Shown: positions 19,001 through 25,730 of the stretch, in pieces
Numbering within the stretch: position 1 is the stretch's first letter
Layout: every line of letters starts with the position of its first letter
Source: Streptomyces sp. AC555_RSS877
Lineage (GTDB): Bacteria; Actinomycetota; Actinomycetes; Streptomycetales; Streptomycetaceae
DNA length: 64,000 nucleotides
Reading direction: 5' to 3'
Assembly (NCBI RefSeq): GCF_019049245.1
Contig: NZ_JAGMUK010000216.1
Location: 1 to 64,000, forward strand
Translations under genes and position numbers: made by a program
The notes under the pieces: generated by a model
What the model was told of the DNA's origin: nothing
Databases searched by the model: none
Seen by the model: the letters and a program-made list of their open reading frames with translations, nothing else

Positions 19001-19737
19001 CGGCGGTCGAAGCCGCCGAGCTGCTCGAAGACGTCACGGCGGATCAGCATGCCGGCGGTGGAGACGGACAGCACCGTCCGGACGTGGTCGTGCTGACCCT
19101 GGTCCTGTTCACGGCGGTCCAGGCCGGTCCAGCGGCGGCCGGAGTGGGCGATGCTGACGCCGACCTCCAGCAGCTGCCGCCGGTCGTACCAGCCGCGGAG
19201 CTTGGGGCCGACGACGGCCACGTCGTCCCGGCCCAGGTCGTACTCGGTTTCCACGACGCGCAGCAGCTGGGCCAGGGCGTCGGGTTCGGGGGCGCAGTCG
19301 TCGTGCAGCAGCCACAGCCACTGCACCGGCTCTCCGTGCGGGAGCTCCGGCATGTCGTAGGCGTCGTCGCGCCACGTGCGCGTGACGGGGTCCCAGCCGC
19401 TGGGCCGCTTCAGGTACGGCAGCTCGTCCGGGGTGAGGACGGGGGCGGTGCGGCCCGCCTCCTCGACGGCCTGGCCGAAGCCGGTACGCCGGGCGAGGTG
19501 CAGCACGCGGTCGGCGCCGAGGACGTCGGTGACCAGCTGGGCGGAGTCGTCCGCGCTGCCGGTGTCGGCGCCCATGGCGAACTGCACGGGGCGCTCCTGG
19601 CCGAGCAGCCCGGCGAGCGCGTCGGGCAGCCAGCGGGCGCCGTCGTGGGAGACGAGGACCGCCGTCACCACGTGACGCGGAAACTCAGGGGTGGCAGCGG
19701 TGTCTTGCTGGGCTGCCGTGTGGCTGTGCACGGACAT
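16081..19737 (-). CDS. Giant family 2 glycosyltransferase with multi-span membrane domain
   Basis: This 1218-residue protein has an N-terminal GT-A glycosyltransferase domain (about 20-290). It has LVSHDGARWLPDALAGLL, the acidic pair in LLHDDCAPEPDAL and the acceptor-side MRDDVDLCWRAHAAGYR. A linker of about 150 residues is followed by a large polytopic region (about 450-850, many hydrophobic segments). An extracytoplasmic domain, a last membrane helix and a Tyr/Gln/Gly-rich tail follow. Sugar donor and acceptor are unknown, but the architecture suggests lipid-linked glycan transfer or export. The gene is co-transcribed with the DUF5719 gene (ATGA overlap) and lies just below whiB on the same strand, 187 bp away. 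The tail has repeated QYDPxY/GYG-like motifs. Long open frames on the opposite strand here are GC-bias artefacts. Confidence 0.88.
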   Translation of the reverse strand: MSVHSHTAAQQDTAATPEFPRHVVTAVLVSHDGARWLPDALAGLLGQERPVQFAMGADTGSADDSAQLVTDVLGADRVLHLARRTGFGQAVEEAGRTAPVLTPDELPYLKRPSGWDPVTRTWRDDAYDMPELPHGEPVQWLWLLHDDCAPEPDALAQLLRVVETEYDLGRDDVAVVGPKLRGWYDRRQLLEVGVSIAHSGRRWTGLDRREQDQGQHDHVRTVLSVSTAGMLIRRDVFEQLGGFDRRLPLMRDDVDLCWRAHAAGYRVLIAPEAVVRHAEAASRERRAVDCAGRTTASPHKVDKAGAVYTLLVNSRTALLPWVLVRLVLGTLLRTVAYLVGKVPGQAVDEIRGLVGTLLRPERILAGRRRRGRAAVDKDEMRPLFPPPGATVRATVEQAATSLFGSSDPEVTSGAGRHGGAVESGPGGDDADFLEVEQFVRIKRIARKPGPVLFLVLLLVSLVACRALLGGGALAGGALLPAPADSSELWSRYLDAWHAVGTGGTPAAPPYLALVAMFASVLFGSTGLAVTVLMVCSVPLAGFAAYFASRPLVESRLLRAWAAVVYAFLPAATGALAGGRIGTAVLAILLPLMARAGIAASGLAHGSGARGSWRATWAYALLLTITTAFTPIVWPIALILGIGLLAVRRTEITAYGPRFVAQLGTPLLILAPWSLSLLPFGFFQEAGMEYGASTASALDLLGISPGGPGTVSGLMLIGVVLAALAALLRSERQSGIRTAWAAALVGLVFAVLSNASTWAGPATLVYGLALLAAAALGADGARARVAEQSFGWRQPVAALIAFASAAGPLLVAAGWMLGGADGPLERRDPVQVPAFVAEESGTRDQARTLVLDSDSAAHVGYMLVRGSGARLGDAELAAADGENSDLDKTVANLVAGSGADQADQLGKFAVRYVLVHKGAPREVTRILDATPGLSRLSQQDGSGLWRVDQEVARATIVPPSGAPQPVAAGPVEIHTTIPPGADGRVLRLADTAAEGWTATLDGRPLTRTTVDGWAQGFELPASGGTLDVTFDDPITHTAWLWAQGALAVVLVVLALPGRRRDVDDDLPEEPDVPAQAVAGEGRRARRLRAQAEAEGEEGGRPEEFPPPPPEAAPAVPQQQSYGETSSYAGTEYAGGYGEQQYQGVQQHYPAGGYDQQPYQTDPYQGGQYDPYAYGGQPQQAPYEQGYGPQYDQQGYDPAYDPTQPPPHGNGSERPDGSQQ

Positions 19738-19923
19738 CGAGGTACGGGCCCCGGTTCGGTGGACTGTGGTGGACGCCTGTGCCCCCAGGGGGCAGCGGGG
19801 CGTCTCGGACGAGCGCCCACACTAGCGGCTGGGCATGACGGCGGCCCGCCGCCTGTGGATAACCCACCTGCGACGAGCCGTTCGTAACGTATGCGTGGGC
19901 GGACGCGGGACATGCCCCTCGGG

Positions 19924-20187
19924 TCAGACCGCGGCCTTCTTCAGTCTGCGGCGCTCGCGCTCGGACAGGCCGCCCCAGATTCCGAAGCGTTCGTCGTTGG
20001 CGAGGGCGTACTCGAGGCACTCGGAGCGCACCTCGCAGGCGAGGCAGACCTTCTTGGCCTCGCGGGTGGAGCCGCCCTTCTCGGGGAAGAAGGACTCGGG
20101 GTCGGTCTGGGCGCACAGCGCGCGCTCCTGCCAGCCGAGTTCCTCGTCCGCGTCGTCGACCAGCAGTTGCTGCACCGTCTCGGTCAT
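19924..20187 (-). CDS. whiB: WhiB, iron-sulfur developmental regulator
   Basis: This 87-residue Wbl protein, from memory essentially identical to Streptomyces WhiB, is needed with WhiA for sporulation septation in aerial hyphae. Four cysteines (C25, C48, C51, C57) ligate a [4Fe-4S] cluster, followed by the turn GIWGGLSERERRRLKK that contacts DNA or the sigma factor. The ATG at 20187 (MTETVQQLLVDD) has AGGGG upstream. The longer open frame to 20289 is unlikely. It has a long upstream region shared with the divergent cysteine dioxygenase, where its developmental promoters must lie. Confidence 0.95.
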   Translation of the reverse strand: MTETVQQLLVDDADEELGWQERALCAQTDPESFFPEKGGSTREAKKVCLACEVRSECLEYALANDERFGIWGGLSERERRRLKKAAV

Positions 20188-20444
20188 GTGCGCCCCTCGT
20201 CTGTCTTTCGCGTCCCCGTGATGTAGCCGTACCGATATCGGCTGAACGACACGAGTGAAATTACAAGTGTGCTGCTCCGGGCGAGTCAAGCCGAGATCTG
20301 CTATTGGGCCCCTTATTCACTCTGCGGAACCAAGGCCTAGCGGAAAGTGTTCAAATCGGCATAAACCTTGACAAGCAGAGGAGACCCTTGAAGGGCTCCG
20401 TTCCCGCACCGCTCCTTGGGGGGCTTGTACGGAGAAGGACGCCC

Positions 20445-20510
20445 ATGAGTTCGATCTCGTTCCGAGGCTCGCGCGCCTGGTTGTGCGCCATGTGTCCCGC
20501 GTCCGCGTGA
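20445..20510 (+). CDS. Possible cysteine-containing leader peptide upstream of cysteine dioxygenase
   Basis: This is a 21-codon ORF, MSSISFRGSRAWLCAMCPAS plus a final A, preceded by a near-ideal GGAGAAGG ribosome site with correct spacing. Two cysteine codons and a tryptophan are clustered near the end. The stop is followed by an inverted repeat (20518-20550), and the next gene on the strand, 350 bp on, is a cysteine dioxygenase. This is the arrangement of an attenuation or ribosome-stalling leader that senses charged tRNA-Cys. Regulation is inference. The sequence evidence is the ribosome site, the short Cys-bearing frame and the hairpin. It could also be a stand-alone small peptide or chance. 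Confidence 0.45.
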   Translation: MSSISFRGSRAWLCAMCPASA

Positions 20511-20517
20511 ACAAACC

Positions 20518-20550
20518 TTTCACCTGGGAGATGAACCGGATGAGGTGAAA
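20518..20550 (+). promoter_or_regulatory. Inverted repeat immediately after the leader ORF
   Basis: TTTCACCT (20518-20525) and AGGTGAAA (20543-20550) are perfect complements separated by 17 nt. The stem begins 8 bp after the leader stop codon, positioned for an attenuator or anti-Shine-Dalgarno structure (the 3' arm contains AGGTG). A second small palindrome, GTTGAC-A-GTCAAC, lies at 20575-20587. No ORF or other clear element was found in 20588-20861. Confidence 0.45.
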
Positions 20551-20574
20551 CATGTCCCACATACCGGGCGTCGA

Positions 20575-20587
20575 GTTGACAGTCAAC
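20575..20587. promoter_or_regulatory. 13-bp palindrome, possible operator
   Basis: GTTGAC-A-GTCAAC is a perfect palindrome in the whiB/cysteine dioxygenase intergenic region. It contains a TTGACA-like hexamer but no convincing -10 at 17 bp. It could be a regulator-binding half-site pair. Confidence 0.3.
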
Positions 20588-20861
20588 GTGTGAACCGCTG
20601 TCCTTGTGGGCATGCTCGCGAACTTGGCACTCACCTCGACCCGCTCCGCCGGGTCCCCCGGTGCTGCCCACGCTCGCTGTAGCTGTTGTTGCCGTCCCAG
20701 CTGTTGAGCCAAGCGCGCTCCGGCTGCCTCTGAGTCCACCGCGACTCGGCTGCCTGTTCTCCACGCCCGGACCAGGGCTCCTCTGTCCTCCTGTGACCCG
20801 GGCGGACGGTACGTGACACCCAGCCATCCCCCACACTCTCCGCCGAGGACCACCGCACTCC

Positions 20862-21374
20862 ATGAACAGCGACAGCGACCTCCAGATCGCCGGCGACATC
20901 CTCGAAGTCCCGCACCTGCTCCAGCCCGCGCGCGAGCACCCGGCCACCGTCGCCGAGTTCGCCGGGCTGTCCCGCTCCATCGCCGCCGACCGCGCCCAGT
21001 GGGAGCACCTCGTCCAGTACGACGCGACCACCCGCTGGTACCACCGGCTGCGCACCGGCCCCGGCTACGAGGTGTGGCTGCTGTCCTGGGTACCCGGACA
21101 GGGCAGCGGACTGCACGACCACGGCCGGTCCTCCGGTGTTCTGACCGTGCTGGACGGAAAGCTGACCGAGCGGACCGGGCGGGGCACGCGCGCGTTGGAG
21201 GCGGGCGCGCAGCGGGTGTTCGCGCCGGGGTACGTGCACGAGGTGGTCAACGACACGCTGGAGCCGGCCGTAAGCCTGCACGTCTACTACCCGGGCCTGA
21301 CCGAGATGCAGATGCACGCGCCCCAGTGCTCGGCCCCGGCTGCGTACGACGAGGCGGACGTCGTCACCGCCTGA
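20862..21374 (+). CDS. Cysteine dioxygenase family protein
   Basis: This 170-residue cupin-fold, iron-dependent thiol dioxygenase is predicted to oxidise L-cysteine (or a related thiol) to cysteine sulfinate in the cytosol. The iron-binding histidines are in GSGLHDHGRSSG, and a third lies in FAPGYVHEVVNDTLEPAVSL. The family N-terminal region QYDATTRWYHRL is present. It starts at an ATG 68 bp ahead of the 2-phospho-L-lactate transferase on the same strand, and could head a short operon with cofD-cofE. A Cys-bearing leader ORF and hairpin lie upstream. Substrate (cysteine versus 3-mercaptopropionate) cannot be settled from sequence. Confidence 0.88.
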   Translation: MNSDSDLQIAGDILEVPHLLQPAREHPATVAEFAGLSRSIAADRAQWEHLVQYDATTRWYHRLRTGPGYEVWLLSWVPGQGSGLHDHGRSSGVLTVLDGKLTERTGRGTRALEAGAQRVFAPGYVHEVVNDTLEPAVSLHVYYPGLTEMQMHAPQCSAPAAYDEADVVTA

Positions 21375-21441
21375 CGCATGGAGGCGTGGGTCGTCGTAAC
21401 CGCCTGACGCGTTGTCGTACCCGCCTGCAAGACTTGCTCCC

Positions 21442-22401
21442 ATGCGCATTGTGGTTCTGGCAGGCGGCATCGGTGGTGCCCGGTTCCTGCGCGGTCTGAA
21501 GCAGGCCGCGCCGGACGCGGACGTCACGGTCATCGGCAACACCGGGGACGACATCCACCTCTTCGGGCTGAAGGTCTGCCCGGACCTCGACACGGTGATG
21601 TACACGCTCGGCGGCGGCATCAACGAGGAACAGGGCTGGGGGCGGGCCGACGAGACCTTCCACGTCAAGGAGGAGCTCGCGGCGTACGGCGTGGGGCCCG
21701 AGTGGTTCGGGCTCGGCGACCGGGACTTCGCCACACACATCGTGCGGACGCAGATGATCGGTGCCGGGTATCCGCTGAGCGCGGTGACCGAGGCACTGTG
21801 CGACCGGTGGAGGCCGGGCGTACGGCTGCTCCCCATGACCGACGACCGGGTCGAGACGCATGTCGCCGTCGAGGTCGACGGGGAGCGCAAGGCCGTTCAC
21901 TTCCAGGAGTACTGGGTGCGGCTGCGGGCCTCCGTGCCGGCCGAGGCGATCGTGCCGGTGGGTGCGGAGCAGTCGAAGCCGGCGCCGGGCGTGCTGGAGG
22001 CGATCGCCGAGGCGGACGTCGTGCTGTTCCCGCCGTCCAACCCGGTCGTGTCCATCGGCACCATCCTCGCCGTGCCCGGCATCCGGGAGGCGATCGCCGA
22101 CGCCGGAGTGCCGGTGGTCGGGCTGTCCCCCATCGTCGGGGACGCGCCCGTGCGCGGGATGGCCGACAAGGTGCTCGCGGCGGTGGGCGTGGAGTCGACG
22201 GCCGCGGCGGTCGCCGAGCACTACGGCTCGGGACTGCTGGACGGCTGGCTGGTCGACACCGTCGACGCCGGTGTGGTGGACCGGGTGAAGGCCGCCGGAA
22301 TCCTGTGCCGGGCCGTGCCGCTGATGATGACCGACGTGGACGCGTCCGCGCAGATGGCGCGTGAGGCGCTGGTGCTGGCGGAGGAGGTGCGGGCGCTGTG
22401 A
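21442..22401 (+). CDS. cofD: 2-phospho-L-lactate transferase (coenzyme F420 biosynthesis)
   Basis: This enzyme (CofD, called FbiA in mycobacteria) transfers the phospho-lactyl or phosphoenolpyruvyl moiety onto the deazaflavin Fo to give F420-0 or dehydro-F420-0. It has 319 residues. The N-terminal glycine-rich LAGGIGGARFLRGL is present, as are NTGDDIHLFGLKVCPDLDTV and the PPSNPVVSIGTIL phosphate-binding segment. The ATG at 21442 is used because the catalytic beta strand starts immediately; the frame upstream adds ten poor residues. The stop overlaps the next gene's GTG (GTGA), coupling it to cofE. Confidence 0.95.
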   Translation: MRIVVLAGGIGGARFLRGLKQAAPDADVTVIGNTGDDIHLFGLKVCPDLDTVMYTLGGGINEEQGWGRADETFHVKEELAAYGVGPEWFGLGDRDFATHIVRTQMIGAGYPLSAVTEALCDRWRPGVRLLPMTDDRVETHVAVEVDGERKAVHFQEYWVRLRASVPAEAIVPVGAEQSKPAPGVLEAIAEADVVLFPPSNPVVSIGTILAVPGIREAIADAGVPVVGLSPIVGDAPVRGMADKVLAAVGVESTAAAVAEHYGSGLLDGWLVDTVDAGVVDRVKAAGILCRAVPLMMTDVDASAQMAREALVLAEEVRAL

Positions 22402-23708
22402 GCGGCGTAACGGTCGACGGTTACCGGGTCTGGGCCGTGCCCGGGCTGCCCGAGGTGCAGCAGGGGGACGATCTCGCCAAGCTGATCGCCGCCGCCGAGC
22501 CCGGTCTGGTGGACGGGGACGTGCTGCTCGTCACCTCCAAGATCGTGTCCAAGGCGGAGGGGCGGATCGTCGAGGCGGTGGACCGGGAGGCCGCGATAGA
22601 CGCCGAGAGCGTGCGCGTGGTGGCGCGGCGCGGTGCGCTGCGGATCGTCGAGAACCGGCAGGGGCTCGTGATGGCCGCCGCCGGGGTGGATGCCTCCAAC
22701 ACGCCTTCGGGGACCGTGCTGTTGCTGCCCGAGGACCCGGACGCGTCCGCGCGGGCGATCCGTGACGGGCTGCGGGACGCCCTCGGGGTCGACGTCGGGG
22801 TCGTCGTGACGGACACCTTCGGGCGGCCCTGGCGCACGGGGCTCACCGACGTCGCGATCGGGGCCGCCGGGGTGCACGTGCTGGACGATCTGCGCGGGGG
22901 CACGGACGCGTACGGCAATCCGCTCAGCGCGACGGTCGTGGCGACGGCCGACGAACTGGCCGCGGCCGGTGATCTGGTCAAGGGCAAGGCCGCCGGGCTG
23001 CCCGTCGCCGTGGTGCGCGGACTGTCGCACGTGCTGACCGAGGACCACGGCGAGGGGGCGCGGGCCATGGTGCGCGGCGCGCACGACGACATGTTCCGGC
23101 TGGGGACCTCGGAGGCGGTACGGGAGGCGGTCACGCAGCGCCGTACCGTACGGGCCTTCACCGACGAGCCCGTCGACCCCGGGGCCGTACGGCGCGCGGT
23201 GGCCGCGGCGGTCACGGCGCCGGCACCGCACCACACGACGCCGTGGCGGTTCGTGCTGCTGGAGTCGCAGGCCGCGCGGACCGGGCTGCTGGACGCCATG
23301 CGTGATGCCTGGGTCGCGGATCTGCGGCGGGACGGGAAGAGCGAGGAGTCGATCGCGAAGCGGGTGCGCCGGGGGGATGTGCTGCGGAAGGCGCCGTACC
23401 TGGTGGTGCCGTGTCTGGTGATGGACGGGTCGCACACGTACGGGGACACGCGGCGGGACGCTGCCGAGCGGGAGATGTTCGTGGTCGCCACGGGGGCCGG
23501 TGTGCAGAACTTCCTGGTCGCACTGGCCGGGGAGCGGCTGGGGTCGGCGTGGGTGTCGTCCACGATGTTCTGCCGGGAGGTCGTGCGGGAGGTTCTGGGG
23601 CTGCCGGAGGGGTGGGATCCGATGGGGGCCGTGGCGGTCGGGCATGCGGCACAGGAGCCGCCGGCTCGGGCCGAGCGGGAGGCGGGGGCCTTCATCGAGG
23701 TGCGGTGA
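22398..23708 (+). CDS. cofE: Coenzyme F420:L-glutamate ligase, fused to nitroreductase-like domain
   Basis: This two-domain enzyme (FbiB type, 436 residues) adds glutamate residues to F420-0 to give polyglutamylated F420. Residues about 1-245 are the CofE-type ligase, with KIVSKAEGRIV, DTFGRPWRTGLTDVAIG and the GDLVKGKAAG region. Residues about 250-436 form an FMN-binding nitroreductase-like domain (RRTVRAFTDEPVDP, GAGVQNFLVALAGERLGSAW). In mycobacteria this domain reduces dehydro-F420-0. The fusion is actinobacterial; methanogen CofE lacks the second domain. Translationally coupled to cofD. Confidence 0.94.
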   Translation: MSGVTVDGYRVWAVPGLPEVQQGDDLAKLIAAAEPGLVDGDVLLVTSKIVSKAEGRIVEAVDREAAIDAESVRVVARRGALRIVENRQGLVMAAAGVDASNTPSGTVLLLPEDPDASARAIRDGLRDALGVDVGVVVTDTFGRPWRTGLTDVAIGAAGVHVLDDLRGGTDAYGNPLSATVVATADELAAAGDLVKGKAAGLPVAVVRGLSHVLTEDHGEGARAMVRGAHDDMFRLGTSEAVREAVTQRRTVRAFTDEPVDPGAVRRAVAAAVTAPAPHHTTPWRFVLLESQAARTGLLDAMRDAWVADLRRDGKSEESIAKRVRRGDVLRKAPYLVVPCLVMDGSHTYGDTRRDAAEREMFVVATGAGVQNFLVALAGERLGSAWVSSTMFCREVVREVLGLPEGWDPMGAVAVGHAAQEPPARAEREAGAFIEVR

Positions 23709-23766
23709 GCCTGGTCATACCGCCGCTGTGGCGTCGTACGGGCGCCTAGTCTCGTAGGGCGGCTTT

Positions 23767-23846
23767 GCTCGTACGGCCGCCGCCTGGCTCGTACGGCCGC
23801 CGCCGGGCTCGTACGGCCGCCGCCGGGCTCGCACGGCCGCCGCCGG
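23767..23846. repeat. Four tandem 20-bp repeats upstream of the DNA glycosylase
   Basis: The unit GCTCGTACGGCCGCCGCCGG occurs four times head to tail (23767-23786, 23787-23806, 23807-23826, 23827-23846). The first copy has one change near its end and the last has GCAC for GTAC. Further degenerate copies of the CGTACGG core lie at 23730-23755 and 23847-23856. Copy identity suggests recent expansion. Confidence 0.85.
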
Positions 23847-23891
23847 TGCTGTACGACCGACTGGTACTTCGACTTCTCCGGGACTTCACTC

Positions 23892-24917
23892 GTGGCAGGA
23901 CGATTCGCTCCCCGGCCCACGCGTACGACTGTGCGCGGTGGGGAGGTCGGTGTGCCTGCCGCGCGCGGGGCCTCGCGGCCTGCTTCGGCAGCGGGGCTCG
24001 TGCGGACGTATGTGCCGGACGGGCCGCTCGATCTCGGGCTGGTGCTCGGGCCGCTCCGGCGGGGTCCGGGGGATCCGACGTTCCGGGCGATGCCGGACGG
24101 GTCGGTGTGGCGGGCCAGTCTCACGCCCGGCGGGCCCGGGACGCTGCGGGTCGCCATGGCCGGTGGGGCGGTGCGCGGGGAGGCGTGGGGGCCGGGGGCC
24201 GAGTGGCTGCTGGAGTGGTTGCCGGGGCTGTTGGGGGCCGAGGACGATCCGGCCGCGTTCACGCCTCGGCACCGGGTGGTGGCAGGGGCGTGGCATCGGC
24301 GGCCGGGGTTGCGGTTGACGCGGACCGGGCTGGTGCTGGAGTCGTTGATTCCGTCGATTCTGGAGCAGAAGGTCACGGCGGACGAGGCGTATCGGGCGTG
24401 GCGGTTGCTGGTGCGGAAGTTCGGGGAGCCGGCGCCGGGGCCTGCGGGGGCGGGGTCGGCTGCGGGTGGGCGGCTTTGGGTGATGCCGGTGCCACGGACA
24501 TGGGCGTTGATTCCGTCGTGGGAGTGGCATCGGGCCGGGGTGGACAACAAGCGGGCCTCTACGATCCTGCGGGCGGTTCGGGTCGCCGCGCGGATGGAGG
24601 AGGCCGTGAGGATGGAGCCGGAGGCCGCGCAGGCTCGGCTGGAGGTGGTGCCGGGGGTGGGGCCGTGGACGTCGGCGGAGGTTGTGCAGCGCAGTCACGG
24701 GGCGGCGGATGCGGTGACGGTGGGGGATCTGCATCTGCCGGGGATCGTGGGGTGGGCGTTGGCCGGGGACCGGGACGCGGATGACGCGGTGATGTTGGAG
24801 CTGCTGGAGCCTTATGCCGGGCAGCGGCATCGGGCGGCTCGGTTGATCTTGTTGAGCGGGAGGGTTCCGGCGAGGCGGGCGCCGCGGATGCCCCGGGGGG
24901 ACATCGGCCGGTTGTGA
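23892..24917 (+). CDS. DNA-3-methyladenine glycosylase (AlkA/HhH-GPD family)
   Basis: This 341-residue base-excision repair enzyme removes alkylated bases. Residues about 1-130 form the AlkA-type N-terminal beta domain. From about 140 the helical HhH-GPD domain has LESLIPSILEQKVTADEAY, the hairpin PGVGPWTSAEV and the catalytic-Asp segment VTVGDLHLPGIVG. The GTG start (VAGRFAPRP) lies beyond the 20-bp tandem repeats. It has stronger G-over-C coding-strand bias than its neighbours. It is located 183 bp after cofE on the same strand, probably with its own promoter. Confidence 0.88.
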   Translation: MAGRFAPRPTRTTVRGGEVGVPAARGASRPASAAGLVRTYVPDGPLDLGLVLGPLRRGPGDPTFRAMPDGSVWRASLTPGGPGTLRVAMAGGAVRGEAWGPGAEWLLEWLPGLLGAEDDPAAFTPRHRVVAGAWHRRPGLRLTRTGLVLESLIPSILEQKVTADEAYRAWRLLVRKFGEPAPGPAGAGSAAGGRLWVMPVPRTWALIPSWEWHRAGVDNKRASTILRAVRVAARMEEAVRMEPEAAQARLEVVPGVGPWTSAEVVQRSHGAADAVTVGDLHLPGIVGWALAGDRDADDAVMLELLEPYAGQRHRAARLILLSGRVPARRAPRMPRGDIGRL

Positions 24918-24941
24918 CGTGGGTGGCGTCTCGGTGCCGTC

Positions 24942-25092
24942 CTGGGGGCTCCGCCCCCAGACCCCCCGGGCCTGTGCCCACGCTGCCACCCGACTCGGTC
25001 GGTCGAGAGGTGGACCTCGCCCTGGGGGCTGCGCCCCCAGCCCCCCGCTGTCGGCCCTGAACGGGCCTCGTCCTCAAACGCCGGACGGGCTG
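24942..25092. repeat. Streptomyces intergenic repeat elements
   Basis: Two GC palindromes, CTGGGGGC-TCC-GCCCCCAG (24942-24960) and CTGGGGGC-TGC-GCCCCCAG (25023-25041), are followed by GTCCTCAAACGCCGGACGGGCT (25071-25092 region). From memory these motifs recur in hundreds of Streptomyces intergenic regions. The hairpins may terminate transcription from the glycosylase gene. Confidence 0.65.
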
Positions 25093-25193
25093 GGTGAAGC
25101 GGACCGGCCTCGCAAGGGGCGCCCCCAGCGGGTGGGCGGGGGCTCGGCACCGCTGGCCCCGTCCCCGTCCCCGTCCCCGGACGACGGGCTGGC

Positions 25194-25730
25194 TCAGGCG
25201 CGTGGGTCGGCGTCGCAGAGGGCCGTCCGGAAGTCGGTCGGGTGAAGGGCCTTGGTCGGGGCCGGAGCGGCTGGCGCCGGGGCGGTCGCTGCCTGGGCCG
25301 CCGGAGCCAGGGCCAGAGCCGCCCGTGCCAGGGCCGCCGATGCCCAGACTGCCCGTGCCCGGGCCGCCGATGCCAGGACGGTCGGTGCCGACGCCGTCAC
25401 TGCCTGGGCCGCCGGAGCCAGAGCCAGAGCCGCCCGTGCCAGGGCCGCCGATGCCCAGACTGCCGGAGCCTGGGCCGCCGATGCCAGGACGGTCGGTGCC
25501 GACGCCGTCACTGCCTGGGCCGCCGGAGCCAGAGCCAGAGCCGCCCGTGCCAGGGCCGCCGATGCCCAGACTGCCCGTGCCAGGGCCGCCGATGCCAGGA
25601 CGGTCGGTGCCGACGCCGTCACTGCCTGGGCCGCCGGAGCCAGGGCCGCCGGAGCCAGAGCGGCCGGAGCCTGGGTCGCCCGTGCCGGGCAGGATTCGGT
25701 GGGCTGCCCGGCGTTGGTGTCGTGGGTCAC
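25194..25730 (-). CDS. Possible Ala-rich repeat protein, translationally coupled to the guanylyltransferase gene
   Basis: A GTG at 25730 overlaps the stop codon of the guanylyltransferase gene (GTGA) and opens a 178-codon frame. Unique ends (VTHDTNAGQPTESCPAR at the start and ALHPTDFRTALCDADPRA at the end) flank an Ala-rich interior built from 37-residue repeats. Repeat content such as AVTASAPTVLASAA is encoded by the 111-bp DNA repeat. The coupled start and a repeat length divisible by three favour coding. Against it, the repeat is open in several frames on both strands and no family is recognised. It may equally be non-coding. Confidence 0.3.
   Translation of the reverse strand: MTHDTNAGQPTESCPARATQAPAALAPAALAPAAQAVTASAPTVLASAALARAVWASAALARAALALAPAAQAVTASAPTVLASAAQAPAVWASAALARAALALAPAAQAVTASAPTVLASAARARAVWASAALARAALALAPAAQAATAPAPAAPAPTKALHPTDFRTALCDADPRA
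25291..25700. repeat. 111-bp tandem repeat (minisatellite), about 3.7 copies
   Basis: The marker GCCTGGGCCGCCGGAGCCA begins at 25291, 25402, 25513 and 25624, giving a period of exactly 111 bp. The last copy is partial and degenerates near 25700. Copies are almost identical with a handful of substitutions. Each contains shorter internal repeats of GCCGATGCC and GCCCGTGCC. 111 is 37 codons, so length change would not shift a reading frame. Confidence 0.92.

Noticed and set aside
16120..19887. Plus-strand frames of 652 and 546 codons opposite the giant glycosyltransferase
   Set aside because: Low-complexity composition without domains. The minus strand encodes a coherent GT2 protein.
20304..20510. 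68-codon plus-strand frame starting at 20304
   Set aside because: The first 47 codons have no ribosome site. Only the inner ATG at 20445 has GGAGAAGG, so the 21-codon version is listed instead.
23767..23846. CRISPR-like array
   Set aside because: The 20-bp units abut with no spacers.
25291..25700. CRISPR array
   Set aside because: Units of 111 bp are contiguous and nearly identical throughout, with no alternation of short repeats and unique spacers and no cas genes.
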